From the NCBI GenBank assembly GCA_963678555.2, contig CAXXJA010000002.1, positions 744,001 through 808,000 on the forward strand: 64,000 bases of DNA, read 5' to 3'. The stretch's first letter is position 1. Every line of letters begins with the position of its first letter. The notes below the pieces were generated by a model. The model saw nothing but the letters and a program-made list of their open reading frames with translations, searched no databases and was not told the origin of the DNA. The DNA is from SABI01 sp963678555 (GTDB taxonomy: Bacteria; Spirochaetota; Spirochaetia; Sphaerochaetales; Sphaerochaetaceae). Positions 25,522-34,029 of this stretch are shown here, in pieces. The translations under genes were made by a program, and so were the position numbers.

Positions 25522-26954
25522 CAGTTCCACACGATCCTGAATCCTGCAGTATCACTGCATTCGTCTTGTGCGATCAAACCGATACGTGCCGTATCGATTG
25601 AATTGCTGTCGTTCAGGTAGCTTCCTCCCTTCACTATGATCATCGTCTCCGCGGAATCTGTATCGATGGAGTAGGAAAGGTAGCGTGAGAGGGGAACATA
25701 GGAATCCTCCGTCATCTCCCAGACACCGCCGAGCAGACCTGACGGAGCAGTACCGGTACGGTAGCTGGTGAGCGTCTTGGAATACGTACGTGAGCTTGAG
25801 CCGGCATACTCCCACTGAGCACTGGATGGCAATGTCACGTTGCGTCCTGTTTTCTCACTCAACCATTCGGTGAATGCCTGTGCCGCGTGGTAGCTGATAT
25901 TTCTGACGGGAGTCATGGATTCAAAGGCTGTTGAGGGATATATCCCGTCAAGATATGACTCATCCACCAGGTTCTGTGCTATCAGCTCATCCTTGTTCTC
26001 TTTCGCCCACATGGGGCGCTCTTCGAGGAAACGGGCCCACAGATACTCACTTACCTCACTCTCACTGATGGTAAATGAATCGACAACGGCCTCTGTTATT
26101 CCTTCCTGAACGCCGGGATAGGTTGCTCTGGAGAGGTTTCTTCCCAGTTGCATGCTCCCCCCCACATACCGGTACCCTCTGATTTCGACATCAGAAAAGG
26201 AGAGAGTCTCACCACCCTCAGGCTGCGCAACGAACTCAGGTAACGAAGAAGGTCTCTGGTAATCTTCATAGCTGATGGCGATCAGTTTTTCCCGGATCGT
26301 TTCGAGTTCACTTGTGGTCACCCCTTCTTCAGCGAGCATGTCCAGAGCTGTCAGGTAGTCACTTCTCATCTCAGGGGAAGTCACGAACAGGGCACTGTCG
26401 CGCATAAAGGGAAGTACAAGTGAGCCCATATCCCCCTGGAGAGCCGTCTCTGCTGCATAGGTGAACAGGGGAGGATAGTGATATACATCATCATAGGTGA
26501 GAATCGAGGAGTGGATGATCACATCCTGAAACAGGCGATCAAGATAGTTCCTCAGCTGGTCTGAATCGAGATAGTAGGGAGAAGTAATCTGATGTTTTTT
26601 CGGAAAAAGATGAGTGAACAACATGGATCTGTGTACTTCAAGGTCCATCTCATAGGAGGCGATATCTCTGAAGTCGAATCCAAGTGTGTACGAACCCGAT
26701 GGAATAAACTCGGTGATCGTTCCGGAACCGAGGTACTCCCCGTCAAGATAGACAGCCGAACCCTGTACGGGTGAGCTTATCGTGTAATACCGACCGCTCT
26801 TGATCTGTCCGGGGAGAATGGCGACCACATAGAACACTGCTATGATGATACCTGCCCAGATAATCGTGAGATAGACCGGCGGCTCGAGATTCCAGGTTTT
26901 TTTGAGATGTACCGGTTCGACCGGTGGGGCAGGGTGCTCTTTCTTTTTTGACAT
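25521..26954 (-). CDS. Membrane-anchored PEGA-SUMF1 domain protein
   Basis: 477 residues. Order: short cytoplasmic N-terminus, one membrane segment (about 27-50), a PEGA domain (about 60-115, with GSAVYLDGEYLGSG), a helical middle, and a formylglycine-generating-enzyme (SUMF1) fold (about 265-477), recognisable by AQAFTEWLSEKTGRNVTLPSSAQWEYA, GGVWEMTEDSY and VKGGSY. The CxxxxC pair that makes FGE catalytic is replaced (YLNDSNSIDTAR), so this is probably a binding domain exposed outside the inner membrane. No Shine-Dalgarno is seen. It is upstream of smpB with a 1-nt overlap. Confidence 0.82.
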   Translation of the reverse strand: MSKKKEHPAPPVEPVHLKKTWNLEPPVYLTIIWAGIIIAVFYVVAILPGQIKSGRYYTISSPVQGSAVYLDGEYLGSGTITEFIPSGSYTLGFDFRDIASYEMDLEVHRSMLFTHLFPKKHQITSPYYLDSDQLRNYLDRLFQDVIIHSSILTYDDVYHYPPLFTYAAETALQGDMGSLVLPFMRDSALFVTSPEMRSDYLTALDMLAEEGVTTSELETIREKLIAISYEDYQRPSSLPEFVAQPEGGETLSFSDVEIRGYRYVGGSMQLGRNLSRATYPGVQEGITEAVVDSFTISESEVSEYLWARFLEERPMWAKENKDELIAQNLVDESYLDGIYPSTAFESMTPVRNISYHAAQAFTEWLSEKTGRNVTLPSSAQWEYAGSSSRTYSKTLTSYRTGTAPSGLLGGVWEMTEDSYVPLSRYLSYSIDTDSAETMIIVKGGSYLNDSNSIDTARIGLIAQDECSDTAGFRIVWN

Positions 26955-26963
26955 ACCGTTAGA

Positions 26964-26992
26964 AACCTACCTTGAAGGCCGTATATTGTCAA
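26964..26992 (-). promoter_or_regulatory. Possible promoter of the PEGA gene, sharing a palindrome with lepB
   Basis: Minus strand: TTGACA (26992-26987, full consensus), 17-nt spacer, weak TAGGTT (26969-26964), with ATG nine bases later. The -35 box is the centre of a palindrome TATATTG-T-CAATATA (26982-26996) that lies between the two divergent genes. Confidence 0.4.
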
Positions 26993-27021
26993 TATAAAGA
27001 GAGTATGATACGTTGACAGCT

Positions 27022-28017
27022 ATGAACAGGTATTCAGTGTGGATAGTCTCCACTTCAGAAAGAATCCTTACCAGCCGGAAACAGAGAAAGGCTGATGAGA
27101 AAGCATTGAAAGGTCAGAAAAAGACTCTCAAAGGCGAACTGCTGAGCTGGCTTGATGCCATCGTGTTTGCAGTTGTAGTGGTGCTCCTGCTGAATCAGTT
27201 TCTTTTTCAGCTCTTCATGATTCCTACACCCTCCATGGTGGATACCTTCCTCATCAAGGACCGTGTGTATGTAAGCAAGATCAGTTACGGTGTGGAACTG
27301 TACCCTACCGGACCGAAGGTTTTCTCCTCGAACATTCCCCTTCGCGATGATGCTATCGTCTTCTATAACCCGATGTACGAATCCCGTGGACCCCTCTACG
27401 ATATTGTGTCCCAGATGATCTATATGGCGACCTTCTCCCTTGTGAATATCGACAGAGATGAACAGGGAAATCCGCGTGAAAGACTGTACGTGAAACGTGC
27501 GGCAGGAATTGGCGGTGATATCGTTCGGATCAGTGAAGGAACCGCCGAGACTCGGGGTTTCGGTCAGAGCACAGCGCTTCCTGATGAAACGTTCAGAAAA
27601 GTCAACAACCTCAACAGTGCACCTAAGCAGACAATTGAGAAGGATGCATATCAGGGATTCGAAGCCTATGGTGAACTGCTTGCCTATCAGGAAGCGAACA
27701 TCGAATCACCGCCATCCTATCTACTCCAGGCGTACAAGGCAGTTCAGACGTACAGCGGACTCATAGACTACTATGAGATAGACCGTGCAACAAAACGTGC
27801 TCATGCCCAGCTGGCTCCCCATTCCCTATCCCGACGCAGTGATCTGGCTCAGAAGGACCGGGGCCTCTATGTTCCTGAAGGGTATACACTTCCCCTTGGT
27901 GACAACCGTGACAACTCCCAGGATGGAAGGTATTTCGGACCGGTGTCCAACGACTCGATCATCGGGCGTGTCAAATTCATCTTCTGGCCGTTTACCCGTA
28001 TCTCAGCGATAAGCTGA
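27022..28017 (+). CDS. lepB: Signal peptidase I
   Basis: About 331 residues. One N-terminal membrane anchor (about 40-65) precedes the catalytic PTPSM box with Ser71, the catalytic lysine K158 lies in YVKRAAGIGGD, and GDNRDNSQDGRYFG near residue 293 is box E. The length matches the large E. coli-type enzyme, which cleaves Sec signal peptides at the outer face of the inner membrane. Start uncertain: ATG 27022 or TTG 27013, neither with a good ribosome site. The stop overlaps the hemW start (TGATGA). Confidence 0.93.
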   Translation: MNRYSVWIVSTSERILTSRKQRKADEKALKGQKKTLKGELLSWLDAIVFAVVVVLLLNQFLFQLFMIPTPSMVDTFLIKDRVYVSKISYGVELYPTGPKVFSSNIPLRDDAIVFYNPMYESRGPLYDIVSQMIYMATFSLVNIDRDEQGNPRERLYVKRAAGIGGDIVRISEGTAETRGFGQSTALPDETFRKVNNLNSAPKQTIEKDAYQGFEAYGELLAYQEANIESPPSYLLQAYKAVQTYSGLIDYYEIDRATKRAHAQLAPHSLSRRSDLAQKDRGLYVPEGYTLPLGDNRDNSQDGRYFGPVSNDSIIGRVKFIFWPFTRISAIS

Positions 28018-29177
28018 TGAACACAGAGACCAGCGGGCTGTATATCCATGTCCCGTTCTGCTTCTCCCGCTGCTCCTATTGTGCCTTCTACTCCACCAGC
28101 GGAGTAACCCCTGCTCTGCTGAACAGATACTCAGACATCATCACCGAAGAAATTCGGATACTCATGGAACAGAGAACAGGACCCTACTCTAGCGTGTACG
28201 TCGGCGGAGGTAATCCTGGAATGCTTTCTCCACACACGCTGATATCACTCGCCCGGATACTCACCCGCAAGGGAGATGTAAAGGAATTCACCATAGAGAT
28301 GAATCCCGAGAGCCTCACTGACCGGATGACCTCGATCTTCGACCATGGGTTCAACCGGTTGAGCGTCGGTATCCAGTCTCTCAACACACAGCATCTGAGC
28401 ACTCTGGGAAGAAGCGCCTCCCTAGAATCGACGTTGCGTGCACTCAAGACGATGCAAACGCTCTCCCGTGAGAAACATGTCGCGCTCAGCGCTGATCTTA
28501 TGACCTGCATTCCCTCACAGACGAAAGAAGATTCATTCGAAGATATCGGGCGGGTACTCGAGAGTATTGCACCCGGTCACCTGTCTCTGTACAACCTCAC
28601 CTACGAAGAAGGAACTGAACTGATGAGGCAGAAAACAGACGGGGACCTGATCCCCTTCGATGAGGAGATGGAACGGGATATGCTGCTTACTCTCTGGGAC
28701 TATCTTGAGCAGCAGGGACTTCATCAGTACGAAATCTCGAATTTCTCACGAACCCGGGAACTTCGTTCCAAGCACAACCAGCTGTACTGGAGTGACGGGC
28801 TGTACGATGCAGTCGGTCCCACAGCGGTGGGGGTCATCGAGAGAGGTGGAAAGCGCTTTCGGACTACCGGAGCAGCCGACCTGGATACGTTTGTCAACAC
28901 TCCTCCTGAACGACGGTACGAGTATCAGGGACTGACACAACGAGACAGGATTGCCGAATATATCCTGTCGGCAGTGAGAACCACGGACGGTATCGACACA
29001 ACTCACATGAACCATGCCTACGGGTTCGATTTCTTCGAGACCTATGCACGGCAGCTATCACTGATCCCTTCCTCACTGTGGAACCCGCAATCACAGGGCA
29101 GCGACAGATTCTCGCTCACGAAGGAAGGACTGATGCTGTGTGACAGTATCACCCGACTGTTCCTGAGCGCCTTGTAG
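28017..29177 (+). CDS. hemW: HemW-like radical SAM heme chaperone / coproporphyrinogen dehydrogenase family
   Basis: 386 residues. GLYIHVPFCFSRCSYCAFYS gives the radical-SAM CxxxCxxC at about 20-27, followed by VGGGNPGMLS and the family segment EMNPESLT. HemN proper carries an extra CxxC-type cysteine arrangement (CxxxCxxCxC); here the fourth residue after the last cysteine pair is FY, as in HemW, which binds heme rather than oxidising coproporphyrinogen. YEISNFSR and HNQLYWSDG are in the family pattern. Overlaps lepB by one base. Confidence 0.85.
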   Translation: MNTETSGLYIHVPFCFSRCSYCAFYSTSGVTPALLNRYSDIITEEIRILMEQRTGPYSSVYVGGGNPGMLSPHTLISLARILTRKGDVKEFTIEMNPESLTDRMTSIFDHGFNRLSVGIQSLNTQHLSTLGRSASLESTLRALKTMQTLSREKHVALSADLMTCIPSQTKEDSFEDIGRVLESIAPGHLSLYNLTYEEGTELMRQKTDGDLIPFDEEMERDMLLTLWDYLEQQGLHQYEISNFSRTRELRSKHNQLYWSDGLYDAVGPTAVGVIERGGKRFRTTGAADLDTFVNTPPERRYEYQGLTQRDRIAEYILSAVRTTDGIDTTHMNHAYGFDFFETYARQLSLIPSSLWNPQSQGSDRFSLTKEGLMLCDSITRLFLSAL

Positions 29178-29241
29178 CCTCTGGTTTCTCCATCGCTGGT
29201 CTCTATCCGGAAGAGTCTTGACGCAAAAGAAATGACCGTGA

Positions 29242-29269
29242 TACCCTTAGGCGCCTTTCGTTAAGGGTA
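29242..29269 (+). repeat. Inverted repeat upstream of yebC
   Basis: Perfect 8-bp arms TACCCTTA (29242-29249) and TAAGGGTA (29262-29269), with a 12-nt loop containing GGCGCC. It lies 28 nt before the yebC start. The following AAATTGAAA is not a T run, so this is either an operator or a structured leader rather than a terminator. TTGACG (29218-29223) lies upstream but no good -10 is seen. Confidence 0.5.
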
Positions 29270-29297
29270 AAATTGAAATCAAAGAGGTACATACGGT

Positions 29298-30044
29298 ATG
29301 TCCGGTCACAGTAAATGGGCAACGATCAAGCATAAGAAAGGGGCTGCTGATGCAAAACGCGGTCAGATGTTCACAAAACTGATCAAAGAGATCTCGGTGG
29401 CAGCAAAGATGGGAGGAAGTGATCCTGACTCGAATGCACGGCTGCGTACTGCGATCATTAAAGCCCGCTCAGAGAATATGCCGAAAGATAATATTGAGAA
29501 GGCGATCAAGAAGGGAGCAGGAGAACTTGGCGACGCCACCTACTATGAACTGACTTATGAAGGGTACGCACCAGGAGGTGTTGCTCTAATCATTGATACG
29601 CTGACAGATAACAAGAACAGAACTGCAGCTGATGTGAGAAGCACTCTCAGCAAACTCGGAGGCTCACTCGGAGCTACCGGTTCAGTCTCCTATATGTTCC
29701 AGACAAAGGGTATCATCACCTATGACGCTCAGCAGTACGGAGAGGAGGAGATCCTCGAGGCAGCCCTAGAGCTTGGAGCTGAGGACATCACCAATGAAGA
29801 CGGCGTTATCGAAGTCCTGACCGACCCTTCCGATTTCTCCAGCGTTCTCGAAGGCATGCAGGCTGCAGAATTCACCGAGACAAGCGCGGAAGTCTCCAAG
29901 ATTGCCGATCAGATGGTGACACTGGACAATGAACGGACTCAGAAGGTGCTCAAGATCATCGACAAGCTTGAAGATCTTGATGATGTGCAGAATGTTGCCA
30001 GCAACCTTGATATTCCGGATGACTATGAAGATTCAGAGGATTAA
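29298..30044 (+). CDS. YebC/PmpR family protein
   Basis: 248 residues, the regular family length. The invariant MSGHSKWATIKHKKGAADAKRGQ start and YEGYAPGGVALI segment identify it. Older work calls these DNA-binding regulators (PmpR); recent work links family members to ribosome rescue at proline stretches. In many bacteria yebC precedes ruvCAB, as it does here; ruvC follows by three bases. Confidence 0.96.
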   Translation: MSGHSKWATIKHKKGAADAKRGQMFTKLIKEISVAAKMGGSDPDSNARLRTAIIKARSENMPKDNIEKAIKKGAGELGDATYYELTYEGYAPGGVALIIDTLTDNKNRTAADVRSTLSKLGGSLGATGSVSYMFQTKGIITYDAQQYGEEEILEAALELGAEDITNEDGVIEVLTDPSDFSSVLEGMQAAEFTETSAEVSKIADQMVTLDNERTQKVLKIIDKLEDLDDVQNVASNLDIPDDYEDSED

Positions 30045-30047
30045 CCT

Positions 30048-30539
30048 GTGATCATTCTGGGTGTTGATCCAGGACTCGCTCATACAGGCTGGGGCGTGAT
30101 TGAAGCAGTCAATCATCGTTACCGGCCTGTTTCTTATGGAGTGATCCGCACTCAGGCAAAGGATGACCGTCAGAAGAGGATCATTCATATAGCACAGAGC
30201 GTCTCTTCGATAGCAGAGACCTATCATGCCGAGGTTGTTTCAATGGAAGACATCTTCTTCGCGAAGAATGTAAGTTCTGCACTCTTGGTGGCAAAGGTGA
30301 TCGGTGCTATGATAATGCAGCTGCACACCATTGATCTGGAGGTAAGACTGTACACGCCTCTTGAGATAAAGATGGCGGTCAGTGGACTCGGTACTGCTCA
30401 GAAGGAGCAGGTACAGGAGATGGTGAAGCTGCTGCTCCATCTTGATGCCCGTCCGAAACCTGACCACGCGGCCGATGCACTTGCAGCGGCTATCACCTGT
30501 GCAGCGAAGGGCCCTGCCGGCTCCTTGACACTTCATTGA
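30048..30539 (+). CDS. ruvC: Holliday-junction resolvase RuvC
   Basis: 163 residues. The acidic catalytic residues are recognisable: D7 in GVDPGLAHTG, Glu near 66 in VSMEDIFF, and the Asp pair in KPDHAADALA near 138-144. It resolves four-way junctions in association with RuvAB. GTG 30048 with AGAGGA seven bases before it is the start. Adjacent to ruvA and ruvB, giving the full RuvABC set. Confidence 0.96.
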   Translation: MIILGVDPGLAHTGWGVIEAVNHRYRPVSYGVIRTQAKDDRQKRIIHIAQSVSSIAETYHAEVVSMEDIFFAKNVSSALLVAKVIGAMIMQLHTIDLEVRLYTPLEIKMAVSGLGTAQKEQVQEMVKLLLHLDARPKPDHAADALAAAITCAAKGPAGSLTLH

Positions 30540-30555
30540 TCCGAAAGGAGACGCT

Positions 30556-31188
30556 ATGATCCATGCAATCATCGGAAGCCTGATAGAGATAACCCCCTCG
30601 TACGCCGTGATACTGACACCGGGTGGTATTGAATTCACTCTGCTTATCAGCAATTCAACGGCCAGCCGGCTTTCAGCTCTTCAGGGGGCAGACCGACGTG
30701 AAGTGAGGATACTCACCCATCTTCAGCACCGTGAGGATGCGATGATCCTGTTCGGATTCTTTGACGAACGGGAGAGAACGATTTTTCTTGAACTTCTCAA
30801 AGTCAACGGGATCGGAGCCAAACAGGCGCTGAAGATTCTCAGCGGGGTTCAGGTGGATGCTTTCATACGGGCACTTGATGATTCAGATGTGGCTTTCATC
30901 GCATCGATACCCGGCATCGGACCCAAGACAAGTCAGAAGATCCTTCTGGCCCTGAGGGACACGATCATCGTGGATCGACAGCAGAACACACAGAATCGGG
31001 ATGCGGGAGGCCTTGAAGAGGCCTACCGTGATCTGGCCTCGGCTTTGAGCGATATGGGCTATGACAGGCGTCAGGTGGTGCAGACCCTCCAGGATCTCAT
31101 CAGTGAGCATCAGGAGACCCTCGGGACCATGAACATGCATGAGAAGGAACAGTTCCTGTTCAAACAGGCTCTGATTCAGTTAGGATAG
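30556..31188 (+). CDS. ruvA: Holliday-junction DNA helicase subunit RuvA
   Basis: 210 residues. N-terminal OB-fold (MIHAIIGSLIEITPSYAVI), tandem helix-hairpin-helix motifs (VNGIGAKQALKILSG at about 77 and IPGIGPKTSQKILLAL at about 116), and a C-terminal RuvB-contacting domain from about 155 (DLASALSDMGYDRRQV). It recognises the junction and recruits RuvB. AAAGGAGA lies before ATG 30556; ruvB starts four bases after the stop. Confidence 0.96.
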   Translation: MIHAIIGSLIEITPSYAVILTPGGIEFTLLISNSTASRLSALQGADRREVRILTHLQHREDAMILFGFFDERERTIFLELLKVNGIGAKQALKILSGVQVDAFIRALDDSDVAFIASIPGIGPKTSQKILLALRDTIIVDRQQNTQNRDAGGLEEAYRDLASALSDMGYDRRQVVQTLQDLISEHQETLGTMNMHEKEQFLFKQALIQLG

Positions 31189-31192
31189 GCAG

Positions 31193-32239
31193 ATGGATAC
31201 GCAAGACCTCACAGAAACATCGTTCGTCTCAACCTCTTTTCAGGAGGAGAACGACTCTCACGAAAATATCCTCCGTCCCAAGATGCTGCGCGACTTTCAG
31301 GGACAGGAAACGATGAAGGAGAACCTTGATATCTTTATCAAGGCAGCACGGGAGCGAAGAGATTCCCTTGACCATGTATTTCTGATCGGACCTCCCGGAC
31401 TCGGGAAGACCACTCTCGCTTCGATCATAGCCAATGAGATGGGTTCGGAGATCAGGATGACAAGTGCTCCGGCACTGGAAAAACCGAAGGACCTGGCCGG
31501 CATACTCACCAATGTGACTGAGAACAGCATTTTTTTCATAGATGAGATTCACCGTATGAGACCCGCTCTGGAGGAAATGCTCTACATCGCCATGGAAGAC
31601 TATGAGATAGACTGGATCATCGGTCAGGGCCCGGCGGCCCGAACCATCAGAATTCCGATTCCGAAATTCACCCTCATAGGTGCAACAACCAAGGCAGGGC
31701 AGGTCTCCTCTCCGCTGTACTCCCGTTTCGGGATCACCTGCAGGATCGAGTTCTACAGCGAACAGGAGCTGTCGAGGATCATCAGGCGGTCCGCCTCACT
31801 GCTGGAGGTATCCATCACCGATGAAGCGATCTCGATTCTCGCCCGCTCCTCACGCGGAACACCGCGCATAGCGAACCGGCTGCTGCGCCGTCTTCGTGAT
31901 TATGCAAGTGTCCTCGGTGACGGCACGGTAGATACCGAGATCGTCCTGAACAGCATGGTCCGCCTCGGTATTGATGACAACGGACTGGAAGAGCAGGACA
32001 GAAATATACTACGGACCATCATCGAGTTCTATGATGGAGGACCGGTAGGAGCAGAAACCCTCGCGATCAGCGTGGGGGAGGCCATAGAGTCTCTCGAGGA
32101 CTTCTATGAACCCTACCTTATTCAAAAAGGATATCTGAAACGTACACCGAGGGGAAGGATGGTCACACAGCTTGCCTATGACCTCCTCGGTACGAGCGTA
32201 AAGGAAAAACGTGATGGAAATCAGGGAATTCTCTTTTAA
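31193..32239 (+). CDS. ruvB: Holliday-junction branch-migration ATPase RuvB
   Basis: 348 residues. Walker A GPPGLGKTT near residue 66, Walker B FIDEIHR near 116, sensor IGATTKAG near 163, arginine-finger segment SPLYSRFG near 173, and a winged-helix C-terminal domain (QKGYLKRTPRGR). Hexameric motor for branch migration. ATG 31193; its 3' end overlaps queA by 26 nt. Confidence 0.97.
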   Translation: MDTQDLTETSFVSTSFQEENDSHENILRPKMLRDFQGQETMKENLDIFIKAARERRDSLDHVFLIGPPGLGKTTLASIIANEMGSEIRMTSAPALEKPKDLAGILTNVTENSIFFIDEIHRMRPALEEMLYIAMEDYEIDWIIGQGPAARTIRIPIPKFTLIGATTKAGQVSSPLYSRFGITCRIEFYSEQELSRIIRRSASLLEVSITDEAISILARSSRGTPRIANRLLRRLRDYASVLGDGTVDTEIVLNSMVRLGIDDNGLEEQDRNILRTIIEFYDGGPVGAETLAISVGEAIESLEDFYEPYLIQKGYLKRTPRGRMVTQLAYDLLGTSVKEKRDGNQGILF

Positions 32240-33242
32240 TCTGCCGGAGCATCTGATTGCCCAGTACCCCTCCGACAGGCGGGGAATGAGCCGCCTTCTC
32301 GTACTTGACAGGTCTGATGGCTCGCTTCACGACTCGACAGTGAATGACCTGGCATCATTTCTTCCCGAACACTCGGTTCTGGTCGTCAACAACTCGAAGG
32401 TGAGAAAAGCCCGTGTGTACGGGACGACCGAACATGGGGGTACGGTGGAGTTCCTGTTTCTCAACCAGATCGATTCCCTTACATGGCTCGTCATGACAAG
32501 CAAGTCCAAGCGCCAGCACCCGGGAAGACAGTATACGTTCACCTCCGACAGTTCAGTTACCGGTACCATCCTGGAAACCAGAGGTGACACGAAGGTACTG
32601 CAGACAAACATACCACTTGATGATGAATTCTTCGATTCCATGGGGCACATGCCGCTACCGCCGTATATCAAGCGGGACGATGAATTCCTCGACGCCTCCC
32701 GGTATCAGACGGTCTATGCCGATGCAAGCGGTTCGGTCGCCGCTCCCACTGCGGGACTCCATTTCACAACGGAGATCCTTGAAACCGTCAGGGCACGGAA
32801 CATCACAATCGCCCCGGTGACTCTGCACGTCGGTCCGGGCACGTTCCTTCCGGTAAGGAGTACACATCTGGAAGACCACACGATGCACACAGAGTACTAT
32901 GAGATTTCATCTGAGAGTGCCGAGGTGATAAACAGGGCAAAACGGGAAGGGAGGAAGATCATCGCAGTGGGAACCACGAGTGTGAGGACTCTCGAGAGCG
33001 CTTACTCAACCGAAAGAGGGGAGGTGACTCCAGGCAAGGCTTCCACGGATCTCTTCATCACTCCCGGTTTCACCTTTCAGGTGGTCGACCACCTGATGAC
33101 GAACTTCCACACTCCTGAATCGACCCTCCTGGTCCTTGTATCATCGTTCGCTACCAGAAAGCAGATAGAACAGGCCTATGAGCATGCTGTGAAGAGTGAG
33201 TACCGGTTCTTCAGCTACGGTGATGCGATGCTGATCCTATAG
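32214..33242 (+). CDS. queA: S-adenosylmethionine:tRNA ribosyltransferase-isomerase QueA
   Basis: 342 residues. Converts preQ1 in tRNA to epoxyqueuosine. The start FSFNLPEHLIAQYPSDRRG, the LPPYIKR segment near 144, VAAPTAGLHFT near 175 and HVGPGTFLPVR near 204 are classic QueA signatures. ATG 32214 with AAAGGAAAAA before it; GTG 32211 is one codon earlier. tgt, the other queuosine gene, is 24 kb away in this window. It overlaps the convergent tmk by 6 nt. Confidence 0.97.
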   Translation: MEIREFSFNLPEHLIAQYPSDRRGMSRLLVLDRSDGSLHDSTVNDLASFLPEHSVLVVNNSKVRKARVYGTTEHGGTVEFLFLNQIDSLTWLVMTSKSKRQHPGRQYTFTSDSSVTGTILETRGDTKVLQTNIPLDDEFFDSMGHMPLPPYIKRDDEFLDASRYQTVYADASGSVAAPTAGLHFTTEILETVRARNITIAPVTLHVGPGTFLPVRSTHLEDHTMHTEYYEISSESAEVINRAKREGRKIIAVGTTSVRTLESAYSTERGEVTPGKASTDLFITPGFTFQVVDHLMTNFHTPESTLLVLVSSFATRKQIEQAYEHAVKSEYRFFSYGDAMLIL

Positions 33243-33857
33243 GATCCGGTGTTTCTTCAGGATATCCACGATCTCCTCAGTAATCGCATCGATTGGTTTG
33301 CTACCGTCGATGCGGATGAAGTTCACCTCCTGAGGCAGGTCGGCAAACGACTTCTCGTACAGTTCCCTTACCTTGTTGAGATAGACATCCTCTTCGAACA
33401 GTTCTCTTTTCACATCCCTCCTGTAGATCCTCTGCATGCACACATCAGTGGGGGTGTCTATGTAGAAGACGTAGGCAGGATAGGGAAAATCATTCAGTTC
33501 AGCGATCCGTTCATAGGTACAGTCTATCGACTGATAGGCAAGAGAAGAGAAGATATATCGGTCACAGAGAACGGTCTCACCCCTGTCAAGCATATGGGTC
33601 AGGCCGTGAACTGGATTGTTCAGATGGTCTTCCCTGTCAGCGGCGAACATCAGGGCAAGTGCAAGGGGTGTGGTGACCACGTCCTTCTTCAACACCGACC
33701 TGACGATCTTGCCCAGTGCAGAGGTCGTCGGCTCAAAGGTGGCATGCACTGACCTCTCGTCCCTGTCAAACCGTTCAGCTATCTTCTCGAGCTGTGTAGT
33801 CGTTCCCGACCCGTCAAGTCCCTCAAGGACGATAAAATTGTCAAGAACCTTCTTCAT
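33237..33857 (-). CDS. tmk: Thymidylate kinase with an unusual P-loop
   Basis: 206 residues. Start ATG 33857 is fixed by AGGAGG eight bases upstream. The lid and DR motifs are in place (LCDRYIFSSLAYQS), and DTPTDVCMQRI fits the family. The P-loop reads EGLDGSGTTTQ: threonine stands where the canonical GxDGxGK[ST] has the lysine. I believe some spirochaete Tmk sequences share this, but could not check. Function is therefore probable (dTMP to dTDP) but with an altered phosphate-binding loop. Confidence 0.85.
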   Translation of the reverse strand: MKKVLDNFIVLEGLDGSGTTTQLEKIAERFDRDERSVHATFEPTTSALGKIVRSVLKKDVVTTPLALALMFAADREDHLNNPVHGLTHMLDRGETVLCDRYIFSSLAYQSIDCTYERIAELNDFPYPAYVFYIDTPTDVCMQRIYRRDVKRELFEEDVYLNKVRELYEKSFADLPQEVNFIRIDGSKPIDAITEEIVDILKKHRIL

Positions 33858-33883
33858 AGATGACTCCTCCTGCACGTGATATC

Positions 33884-33912
33884 AGTGTACAGAATCCTTG
33901 AACCTGAGGCAA
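33884..33912 (-). promoter_or_regulatory. Predicted promoter of tmk
   Basis: Minus strand: TTGCCT (33912-33907), 17-nt spacer, TACACT (33889-33884). It places the mRNA start about 20 nt before the tmk start codon, upstream of its AGGAGG. Each hexamer matches 4 of 6 consensus positions. Confidence 0.45.
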
Positions 33913-33992
33913 TTCCTTCCGCTCAGATTATCAGAAATCATGGAGAGACTGTCACCAATGGAACAGTCGCCTGTTATACATCGTAAAAGGGT

Positions 33993-34021
33993 TTGTTGAG
34001 AAAAACATTTCCCGCTATACT
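33993..34021 (+). promoter_or_regulatory. Predicted promoter of the tamB operon
   Basis: TTGTTG (33993-33998), 17-nt spacer, TATACT (34016-34021). The -10 box ends eight bases before GTG 34030, so the message would have a leader of zero to two bases. Confidence 0.5.
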
Positions 34022-34029
34022 TGAAAACC

